In this document: in pieces, positions 12,191 to 20,661 of the stretch | How the letters are laid out: the number at the start of each line of letters is the position of its first letter | Numbering within the stretch: the stretch's first letter is position 1 | Assembly (NCBI RefSeq): GCF_045679555.1 | Contig: NC_092120.1 | Coordinates: 7,960,305-8,024,304, forward strand | DNA from: Salvelinus alpinus | Taxonomy: Eukaryota > Chordata > Actinopteri > Salmoniformes > Salmonidae | DNA: 64,000 nucleotides | Direction: 5' to 3' | Program-made: the position numbers and the translations under genes | The notes under the pieces: generated by a model | Databases searched by the model: none | The model's input: only the letters and a program-made list of their open reading frames with translations | Told to the model about the DNA's origin: nothing

Positions 12191-12352
12191 ACGGTTGCGT
12201 CACATTTGTTTCTGTTTACATGTTCTTTTTGTGACTTTTTAAACAAAATTGTTCTCTCAGCAATTGTATTAGTATAAATAATATGAGTATAGAATGAAGC
12301 TCAGTATTTGAATGATTTATTTTATGCAGTCATAATTTTGAACCCCACTGTA

Positions 12353-13166
12353 AATACTTTGAGACAAAATAATCTGGTAAATGTCATATTTCAACGTTAC
12401 AGAAGCTGAGAGGGGTACGTCTCCTGACTGACTGTCAGCATTCTGTGAAGGGGGATGTGTCACTGTCAGGACCCACTACAATCACTGTGGTAGATGAGCA
12501 TTGTGACGTCTGGATATAATGCTAATGATGTGTGACTAAACACCAAGTGCATGATGGGAACTGAATAGTGGCGTGTACATTTAGGGAAGGTCTGGTTTGC
12601 GTGATGATGTCAGCAAAACTGTCCCTGTCGTTTTTGATCGACATTAAACAACTGAAACAGATATCATGTTTTGCAGAACTATGTGTTCTCATTGCAGACA
12701 ATTACCTTGTGCACTTATGATCATCCAAACTCCATAGGCATGGTAACAATGAAGAAAATGCAGAAGTTAAAGACATGACATAGAGATACAAGAAGTTTAT
12801 ATCTCAGTTACTGGGATTGATGGCTGTTTTTGTGGTGTTTTTATTCTTTAAAATTAAGTGTAATTTTGTTCCAATTATTCATTGTTTGAACTATTTACAT
12901 CTCACATTAGATTGCTTCAAAAAGCTGCTTGGAAACCTTGGTAACCATAATTTAACCTTTATTTTTATTATTATAAATACATGTTTATTTATACAGGTAT
13001 GTGAATTAACAAACCAAAATACTGTATGTATTTACAATGACAACATGTCATTAGTCTAGATTAGAGTTGTTATATAATGTAACGTGTTACATAAATCACA
13101 TTTCACAATTTCAACAAAAAAGGGTGTCTCTCACTTCTTCCTGTGGCAGCAGAAAGTCTAGCTTGC
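12353..13166. other. Intergenic; contains probable dcstamp 3' UTR
   Basis: The dcstamp stop is at 13167-13169 on the minus strand. Minus-strand AATAAA signals lie at 12984-12989 and 12964-12969, giving a possible 3' UTR of about 180-200 bases. The remaining sequence to 12353 shows no gene or recognised repeat. Confidence 0.45.
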
Positions 13167-15198
13167 TTACTGAATGGGGTCGTCCTCCTGTGGTCTGTAG
13201 AGTATTGGACACCAGAAATCTGGCTGATGAAGAAAGTATGGATTAATCAAACAGTACTTTAGTAACTTACATATACTGTATCTATTATTTTACTGAGAAA
13301 TTAATCTGCACGGTTTCCCTGGGACAAATTATGACAATGTGCAGTACTGTAGGCCACATAAGAAAATCTATGTAATATACGGTATTATACCAATTTAAGA
13401 TCTCCATCAGTGTTTATCAATGATCTCTGGATTATACAGACCTTCTGAATGAGGGATCTCAGACTGCTTTCCTTAGCTTTCCTGTTCCCTTCCTTTCTTG
13501 ATCTCTTCTTCAGGATCTTAGCATGCAGAAACTCCACCCTGTCCTCAGCATTGGTGGAGAAGAACTGCTCGAACGCCATGAGCCTGATCTGTGTGAGCTT
13601 GGCAGACATCAGGGCCATACTGAGAAGGGCAGCTAGTAACACAACCAGAGGCAGGATGGAGTCATAGAGTAGTAGTCTGTGTTTAGGAAGGCAACTCCTC
13701 TCAAAAATGGACACCTGGTAGGAGAAATCCCTCCTGTTGATCTCCTCTGAAATGGGGACACCAATAACAGTCATGTCTTCCTGAAACAACAATGGTTCAG
13801 TAGAGCAACAGGGTTATAGCCTAGTGGCTAGATTGTATTGAATTCATTAATGCAATAAATCATTGACTAAGACTGTATCTTGTTGTGTGTTTTACTAACA
13901 TAGCTACTTACATTTATGTTCATAATCAAAGGATCATGAAATGGTTCTAGCCCATGAAGTCGCGTTCTGATGACCTCAACTAACCAGAACATGAGTACAT
14001 CAACACCTATGAACAAGACCCAGGCTAGACAATAGGTGAACACTGGGAAACAGCATGGCTTTCCCTTCCATGGCACTGAGTCGAGGGGAAGGGATGGTGA
14101 TGTAGTCTGGCCTCCTTCAATGTGAGGGGGAGCACTTCCTTCTGCCTTCTGCTTCTCATCAAAATGAACGAACGTCCTGGTTATGTACACGTTTTCACAT
14201 TTCTTATTGTGGCGGTATCTCCTCAAGTGCCCCACTGTGAAGCCCATCAGTAGGAGGAAACTGAAGGCAGAGAAAAGACCTACAGAGGGCAGCATGTCCA
14301 ATGCGGCCAATATGCTCTTTGCAGTTCCATTCAGAGTCCTCTCATCTCCAACCAGCCTCTCCATCAACTTCTCAGAGTCTCCTCTGGATGTGACCTTAAG
14401 ATCAGAAACCAACTCCGCCACCCCGAAGTCTGTGAACGCTCTGAGTATGTCGCCGACCCATCTCAATGTAACAGATGTGAAATGGCTAGCTAGTTAGCGG
14501 GTACGCGCTACTAGCATTTCAATCGGTTACGTCACTTGCTCTGAGACCTGAAGTAGGGTTTCCCCTTGCTCTGCAAGGGCCGCGGCTTTTGTGGAGCGAT
14601 GGGTAACGACGCTTCGTGGGTGACTGTTGTCGATGTGTGCAGAGGGTCCCTGGTTCGCGCCCGTGTCAGGGCGAGGGGACGGTACTAAAGTTATACTGTT
14701 ACATCAACATCCTGACGTAGTTACAGAGGGGCTTGGTGTCGATGGACACCCTCTTGGCCTGCAGGTTACACACCATACTCCTACTGAGCCCTGTGATGTC
14801 CTGCAACGTGTTCTGGACGTTCTTGAGAACCACCAAACTGGTCCCGGCGGTGATGAGAACGTTCCGGCCCTGCCTCATCCCACAAGACAGCACAAACAGA
14901 ACCCCAAGGCACCGCACCCTCTTAGAGAGGAACAGAGAGACCCCCACTACCACCCAGCAGGAGCCTGCTATTCCAGCAGCCACCATCAGACCTTACTACA
15001 GGACATAGAGCAGGTAGAGGAGGAGGATGGAGCTCAGGACGAAACTGAAGGTGAGACAGATGATCAAGAGGACTGATCGGTTTCTCCAGCCATGCCTGGT
15101 GTTTGTTGTGTATAGGTCTGCAGCAGCGGACCAGGAGTGATACAGGGTTTGTTTCAATTGAGGGCAAGTTGTTTTCATTATTGATGAAATCACAATAC
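13167..15198 (-). pseudogene. dcstamp: DC-STAMP (dendrocyte-expressed seven transmembrane protein), disrupted copy
   Basis: The minus-strand exons are 15198-13912 (ATG at 15178), 13780-13442 and 13223-13167 (stop TAA). Splice signals are TTTTTCAG/, AAAT/GTAAGT, TTTCAG/, AAG/GTCTGT and CATCAG/. DC-STAMP is a multipass membrane protein needed for fusion of osteoclasts and macrophage giant cells. Diagnostic stretches are RCLGVLFVLSCGMRQGRNVL, NLQAKRVSI, CENVYITRTFVHFDEKQK and EFLHAKILKKRSRK, with several hydrophobic membrane segments. The short last exon reads PDFWCPILYRPQEDDPIQ. Three lesions break it: adjacent TAG and TAA codons in frame at 14998-14993, inside the second membrane region, and a 237-bp insertion (14467-14703) with a 4-bp duplication. 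Together these add 241 bp and shift the frame. The remaining coding sequence is open. Synteny with dpys and rims2 supports the identity. A functional duplicate elsewhere is possible. Confidence 0.85.
14467..14703 (+). mobile_element. 237-bp LTR-like insertion inside dcstamp
   Basis: The element runs from TGTAACAG to CTGTTACA and is flanked by the direct repeat TCAA (14463-14466 and 14704-14707). TG…CA ends, 4-bp duplication, no open frame and a size of 237 bp fit a solo LTR. It contains GGTTCGCGCCC, which resembles a tRNA B box, so a tRNA-derived element was also considered. Removing 241 bp rejoins the two dcstamp frames, which shows that the insertion is later than the gene. Confidence 0.75.
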
Positions 15199-15323
15199 CT
15201 GAAAAAGGTAGAAAGACAAATATGTGTCTGATAATACTGTAAATCCTCAAAAATTCCATGACTGAAATTGTCTCAGATTAAATGGCAAAAAAGTTGTTTG
15301 AATGAATCCAAAAGAAACAAGTA

Positions 15324-15949
15324 CAGTGGCAACAAAAAGGATGTGAACCCTTTGGAATTACCTGGATTTCTGCACAAATTGGTAATAAAATGTTATCTGA
15401 TCTTCGCAATAAACAAACAAAGTCACAACAATAGACAAACATAGTGTGCTTAAACTAATAACATACAAATTATTGTATTTTTCTCGTTTATATTGAACAC
15501 ATCATTTAAACATTCCCAGTGTAGGTTGGAAAAAGTATGTGAACACCTAGTCTAATGACTTCTCCAAAAGCTAATTGGAGTTAGGAGTCAGCTAACCTGG
15601 AGTCCAATCAATGAGACGAGATTGGGGATGTTGGTTAGAGCTGCCTTGCCCTATAAAAAACACTCACAACATTTGAGTTTGCTATTCACAAGAAGCATTG
15701 CCTGATGTGAACCATGCCTCAAACAAAAGAGATCTCAGAAGACCTAAGATTAAGAATTGTTGACTTGCATATAGCTGGAAAGGGTTACAGAAGTATCTCT
15801 AAAAGCCTTGATGTGTGGAGAAAAAAAGGCACAGCAGACTGTGTTTGTCTACTGTTGTGACCTAGATGAAGATCAGATCAAATTTTATAACCAATTTATG
15901 CAGAAATCCAAGTATTTCCAAAGGGTTCACATACTTTTTCTTACCACTG
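15324..15949 (+). mobile_element. Internally deleted Tc1-like element
   Basis: The termini CAGTGGCAACAAAAAGGATG and its inverse ACTTTTTCTTACCACTG are flanked by TA (15322-15323 and 15950-15951). Inside, a transposase start reads MPQTKEISEDLRLRIVDLHI and SISKSLDV. It then jumps to the 3' non-coding end, so the DDE domain is deleted. It is a non-autonomous derivative of 626 bp. Confidence 0.8.
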
Positions 15950-15951
15950 TA

Positions 15952-17104
15952 ATTCATTAGGTTAAAACTGTGTAATTTCCATTTAACCATTTAATTTCTT
16001 TGTAAATATCTGTTAATTTATCTACGTAAAATAAAGTGCTACCCAAGCACACTGAAGAAAAATATTAAAACAAACAGCCAGGCATTCAGAAAGAATAATC
16101 AAACAATCTATTAATATCAAGAGGACTGAGATATGCCTGGAATCCAAGAGGATAAATACATATAATTTCATTTGATTTATCATTTCCATAAACATTTTGG
16201 GTGAAGTTTAGCATGACATATAATTAGAGGGAACCAAAAGTTGTTTTAATAGATACAGTAACTGTTGACTATCTTGGGCAGACACTGGTGTGTCCAACCT
16301 TATACATAAAACATAGTTTTTCATAACCATCCACCATACTTTGGAAAGCATTACTAGAGCCTCACAAATTCAGCATTATCACAACACAGTGTCTCTCTTA
16401 CCTGCTGGTCCTGTGTGGTATGTCTGTATAGTAGACTATGTGAAGTGATAAGCAGAACTCTCATGCTTTCGTACCAATTTTAACCTCAACACTTACTCAT
16501 TTCCCATTTAAAATGTCAGAACTTAGTCACGTCCCAGTTATCATTGCAATGGAGGCGTCGCTCACTTAACTGTCTAACCACACTACAGGAGTTCATCTCA
16601 ACAAACACGTGAAGAATAAACTCAAAATACAGTACTGTCATTGTTGAAATAAAGTATTTTGTGATAGGTGGTTAAATTACTAACTAACATACTTAATTAC
16701 TTACTTACTTACTATTCAAGTAGTACAACCTTCAAGCATAAAGCATTGTTGGTCATTCCAACATACTGTACCACTCTACACAGTTGAATATTGTGTGTTA
16801 AAAACAGTAAAAGAGGAACTTCCTTTTTAGTTCTGTAGTAAAAATGTATTCCTGGCTCTCTCCAAAAGTATAGGTTGTTCTTTCATCTGTAGTGTTGCAA
16901 AAGAATTTAGTGGAAGCACAACTTTGCACTCGTATGAGGGGAAGTGGAACTGACTGCTACTTCTTGTCTCTTAACTTCCCCCAGCTTGACCTAAGTCTTG
17001 ATTTGTTCACATGCTGTATACAGTTCTGAAAAACAAAACAAATGATCTGTAGCGTAGATGTAGTATAGGTGGGAACCATTAGTGGGCCACAAAGGTTGTG
17101 ACCT
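15952..17104. other. dcstamp 5' flank with a candidate 5' UTR exon
   Basis: No coding sequence was recognised. On the minus strand a strong donor (GACCAGCAG/GTAAGA) lies at 16402/16401. It could end a non-coding first exon of dcstamp, extending to about 16480, because the coding exon opens with an acceptor 20 nt before the ATG. A purine motif GAGGGGAAGTGG at about 16936 resembles a PU.1 site, fitting a myeloid gene, but this is only a motif match. Confidence 0.35.
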
Positions 17105-17589
17105 CCTTTTTAGTCCCAACCTACCTGGAGAAATAAAGATAGTAGTTTGTGGAATAACCTACCTGGAGGAATAAAGATAGTAATTTGTGGATGTTGTGGA
17201 ACAACCTACCTGGAGAAATAAAGATAGTAATTTGTGGATGTTGTGGAACAACCTACCAGGATGAATAAAGATAGTAGTTTGTGGATGTTGTGGAACAACC
17301 TACCTGGAGAAATAAATATAGTAATTTGTGGATGTTGTGGAACAACCTACCTGGAGGAATAAATATAGTAATTTGTGGATGTTGTGGAACAACCTACCTG
17401 GAGGAATAAAGATAGTAATTTGTGGATGTTATGGAACAACCTACCTGGAGAAATAAAGATAGTAATTTGTGGATGTTGTGGAACAACCTACCTGGAGGAA
17501 TAAAGATAGTAATTTGTGGATGTTGTGGAACAACCTACCTGGAGGAATAAAGATAGTAATTTGTGGATGTTGTGGAACAACCTACCTGG
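17105..17589. repeat. 47-bp minisatellite, left part
   Basis: About ten copies of a 47-bp unit: CCTACCTGGAGAAATAAAGA followed by TAGTAATTTGTGGATGTTGT and GGAACAA. Variants replace GGAGAAAT with GGAGGAAT or AGGATGAAT. The array is interrupted by the LTR element at 17590 and resumes at 20657. Confidence 0.95.
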
Positions 17590-18095
17590 TGTCACGTTCC
17601 TGACCTATTTCTGTTAGTTTGTTGTATGTGTTAGTTGGTCAGGACGTGAGTTTGGGTGGGCATTCTATGTTGTCTGTTTCTATGTTGGTTTAAGGGTTGC
17701 CTGGTATGGCTCTCAATTAGAGGCAGGTGTTTGGCGTTCCTCTAATTGAGAGTCATATTTAGGTAGGTTGTTTCACAGTGTTCGTTGTGGGTGGTTGTCT
17801 CCTGTTTCAGTGTTTGTCGCACCATACGGGACTGTTCGGTATGTTTGCACATCGTCATTTTTGTGTAGTCTATTTTCCCTGTTCGTGCGTTCTTCGCGTT
17901 ATTTGTAAGTTCGTATTGTTCAGGTCTGTCTATACATTTCGGTTTTGTTATTTTGTAGTTTATTCAAGTCTAGGTCGTTTTCTGTCTTCATTGTTTTGTC
18001 GTGTCTTTATTAAATGATGTATTCACAACCCGCTGCGCCTTGGTTCAATCACTACTCCTCCTCTTCGGTTGAAGAGGAGGAGGACTACCGTTACA
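17590..18095 (+). repeat. 5' LTR of copy B
   Basis: Contains a perfect 14-bp stem-loop (CTCTCAATTAGAGG at 17710-17723 with its inverse at 17739-17752). An ATTAAA polyadenylation signal lies at 18009-18014, and its last A is the first base of an ATG. A 12-bp hairpin lies near the 3' border (18055-18066 with 18071-18082). The conserved segment CCGCTGCGCCTTGGTTC (18030-18046) is complementary to sequence just beyond the LTR. Confidence 0.9.
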
Positions 18096-20144
18096 GAACC
18101 ACCCACCAAATAACCAGAACCAAGCAGCGGTGTAACGGGAGGAACGGACAGCGCACGAAGCAGGATTTATGGTCTTGGGAGGAGATCATGGAAGGAAAAG
18201 GACCATGGGCTAAAGTGGAGGTGAATCGCCGCCCATGGGAACAGCTGGAGGCCGCTCGGAGAGCGGAGGAAACGGGAGAGAGGAACCGGCATTATGAGGG
18301 GACGCGTCTAGCACGGAAGCCCGAAAAGCCCGAGAGTCAGACCCAAAAATTTCTTGGGGGGAGGCACACGAGGAGTGTGGCAAAGCCGGGTAGGATACCT
18401 GAGCCAACTCCCCGTGCTTACCGTGGAGTGAGAGGGCGTCGTACTGGTCAGACACCGTGTTATGCGGTAGGTAAAGCGCACGGTGTCCCCAGTACGCGTG
18501 CTTAGCCCAGTGCGGGCTATTCCACCTTGCCGCACTGGGAGGGCTAGGTTGGGCATCGAGCCGGATGTCATGAAGCCGGCCCAACGCATCTGGCCACCAG
18601 TGCGTCTCCTCGGGCCGGCATACATGGCACCAGCCTTACAGATGGTGTCCCCGGTTCGCCAGCATAGCCCAGTGCGGGCTATTCCACCTCGCCGCACTGG
18701 CAGGGCTACGGGCACCATTCAACCTGGTAGGGTTGGGCAGGCTCGGTGCTCAAGAGCACGTGTCCTCCTTCACGATCCGGTATACCCGGTGCCACCTCCA
18801 AGTACCAGTCCACCGGTGGCAGCCCCCCGCACCAGGCTGTCTCTCCGGGTTCTCTCTCCAGCTGCTCCCACCTGTCCAGCGCTGTCAGAGCTTTCCTCCT
18901 CTCCAGCGCAGCCAGTGCCTATACCACGCACCAGGCTGTCTCTCCGTCTCCTCCCTACAGGTGTGCCCGTCTGCCCAGCGACGCCTGAGCTGCCCGTCTG
19001 CCCAGCGGCGCCTGAACTGCCCGTCTGCCCAGCGGCGCCTGAACTGCCCGTCTGCCCAGCGGCGCCTGAACTGCCCGTCTGCCCAGCGGCGCCTGAACTG
19101 CCCGTCTGCCCAGCGGCGCCTGAACTGCCCGTCTGCCCTGAGCCTGCAAAGCCGCCCGTCTGCCATGAGCCTGCAAAGCCGCCCGTCTGCCATGAGCCTG
19201 CAAAGCCGCCCGTCTGCCATGAGCCTGCAAAGCCGCCCGTCTGCCATGAGCCTGCAGAGCCGCCCGTCTGCCATGAGCCTACAGAGCCGCCCGTCTGCCA
19301 TGAGCCTACAGAGCCGTCCGCCAGACAGGATCAGCCAGAGCCTTCCGCCAGACCGGATCAGCCAGAGCCTTCCGCCAGACCGGATCAGCCAGAGCCTTCC
19401 GCCAGACCGGATCAGCCAGAGCCTTCCGCCAGACCGGATCAGCCAGAGCCTTCCGCCAGACCGGATCAGCCAGAGCCTTCCGCCAGACCGGATCAGCCAG
19501 AGCCTTCCGCCAGACCGGATCAGCCAGAGCCTTCCGCCAGACCGGATCAGCCAGAGCCTTCCGCCAGACCGGATCAGCCAGAGCCTTCCAGCCAGGACCT
19601 GCCAGAGCCGTCCAGCCAGGACCTGCCAGAGCCGTCCAGCCAGGACCTGCCAGAGCCGTCCAGCCAGGACCTGCCAGAACCGTCCAGCCAGGACCTGCCA
19701 GAGCCGTCCAGCCAGGACCTGCCAGAGCCGTCCAGCCAGGACCTGCCAGAGCCGTCCAGCCAGGACCTGCCAGAGCCGTCCAGCCAGGACCTGCCAGTGC
19801 CGTCCAGCCAGGACCTGCCAGAGTCCCTCAGCCAGGACCTGCCAGAGTCCCTCAGCCAGGACCTGCCAGAGTCCCTCAGCCAGGACCTGCCAGAGTCCCT
19901 CAGCCCGGTGCTGCCCCTTATCCCGGTGCTGCCCCTTATCCCGGTGCTGCCCCTTATCCCGGTGCTGCCCCTTCATTTAGGTGGGTTTAGTTGGAGGGTG
20001 GTCATTGGGAGGGGGATACAGAAGCAGGGAGTGACTATGGTGGTGTGGGGACAGCGTCCGGAGCCTGAGCCACCACCGTGGTCAGATGCCCACCCAGACC
20101 CTCCCCTAGACTTTGTGCTGGTGCGCCCGGCGTTCGCACCTTAA
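18014..20144 (+). CDS. Proline-rich repeat protein of the LTR element (unknown function)
   Basis: The first frame starts at the ATG at 18014 inside the 5' LTR (MMYSQPAAPWFNHYSS…EEDYRYRTTHQ). It crosses into the interior and ends at 18505. The second frame (18483-20144, 553 codons, no ATG at its head) overlaps it in another frame. In copy A the same junction reads straight through in one frame, so a 4-nt insertion near 18475 probably split the gene here. The second part has SPVRVLSPVR units, three RTRLSLRxL motifs, then 9-residue units CPAAPELPV (6), C(P/H)EPAKPPV-type (7) and DQPEPSARP (about 10). These are followed by 8-residue SQDLPEPS units (about 13 with variants) and LPLIPV repeats, ending WSDAHPDPPLDFVLVRPAFAP. 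No known domain is recognised. It sits where gag would be. Confidence 0.6.
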
Positions 20145-20155
20145 GGGGGGGGTTA

Positions 20156-20661
20156 TGTCACGTTCCTGACCTATTTCTGTTAGTTTGTTGTATGTGTTAG
20201 TTGGTCAGGACGTGAGTTTGGGTGGGCATTCTATGTTGTCTGTTTCTATGTTGGTTTAAGGGTTGCCTGGTATGGCTCTCAATTAGAGGCAGGTGTTTGG
20301 CGTTCCTCTAATTGAGAGTCATATTTAGGTAGGTTGTTTCACAGTGTTCGTTGTGGGTGGTTGTCTCCTGTTTCAGTGTTTGTCGCACCATACGGGACTG
20401 TTCGGTATGTTTGTACATCGTCATTTTTGTGTAGTCTATTTTCCCTGTTCGTGCGTTCTTCGCGTTATTTGTAAGTTCGTATTGTTCAGGTCTGTCTATA
20501 CATTTCGGTTTTGTTATTTTGTAGTTTATTCAAGTCTAGGTCGTTTTCTGTCTTCATTGTTTTGTCGTGTCTTTATTAAATGATGTATTCACAACCCGCT
20601 GCGCCTTGGTTCAATCACTACTCCTCCTCTTCGGTTGAAGAGGAGGAGGACTACCGTTACA
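20156..20661 (+). repeat. 3' LTR of copy B
   Basis: Same length and sequence as the 5' LTR apart from one transition at 20414. The stem-loop recurs at 20276-20289 with 20305-20318. Transcript 3' ends are expected shortly after the ATTAAA at 20575-20580. Confidence 0.92.

Larger units (their letters stand above)
11205..12350 (-). mobile_element. Tc1/mariner-like transposon with two nested insertions
   Basis: The ends are CAGTGGGGTCTGACATTAT at 11205 and its inverse AATTTTGAACCCCACTG ending at 12350, each flanked by TA. On the minus strand, at about 11760-11840, a transposase piece reads GDGSLMLWGYFASTGPGALV, the counterpart of [20 protein letters not shown] in the other Tc1 copies. The rest is decayed. 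An L2-type tail (11674-11758) and an LTR fragment (11962 onward) were inserted into it later. Confidence 0.7.
17590..20661 (+). mobile_element. Young LTR retrotransposon, copy B (proline-rich family)
   Basis: Two 506-bp LTRs (17590-18095 and 20156-20661) align without gaps. The only difference I saw is C at 17848 versus T at 20414. The LTRs start TGTCACG and end CCGTTACA. A 5-bp direct repeat CCTGG flanks the insertion (17585-17589 and 20662-20666). A purine tract (AAGGGGGGGG, to 20152) precedes the 3' LTR. The interior (about 2.06 kb) has room only for the proline-rich frame. No reverse transcriptase, RNase H or integrase motif is present, so movement must use enzymes supplied elsewhere. Near-identity of the LTRs implies a recent insertion. 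Confidence 0.93.

Noticed and set aside
13816-13840. 'TAGCCTAGTGGCTAGA' as the head of a salmonid tRNA-derived SINE
   Set aside because: Only about 16 bases resemble the SINE head. No B box, body or tail follows, and it lies in a short dcstamp intron.
14467-14703. tRNA gene or tRNA-derived SINE suggested by GGTTCGCGCCC
   Set aside because: No matching A box or cloverleaf could be drawn. TG…CA ends and the 4-bp duplication fit a solo LTR better.
14986-15000. Micro-intron that would remove the two dcstamp stops
   Set aside because: Only about 10 bases would be removed, with no branch or pyrimidine tract. This is too short for a spliceosomal intron, so the stops are taken as real lesions.
17778-18017. 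79-codon frame inside the LTRs, repeated at 20344
   Set aside because: It appears twice because the LTR is repeated. It is not kept in the other LTR subfamilies and lies in the regulatory part.
18885-19976. 363-codon antisense frame over the proline-rich array
   Set aside because: It is the mirror of the in-frame tandem array. It is opposite to the LTR transcription direction and has no resemblance to a protein family.
18733-19980. 415-codon + frame overlapping the proline-rich frame
   Set aside because: Units of 27 and 24 bp keep this frame open by chance. The neighbouring frame is the one shared with copies A and C.
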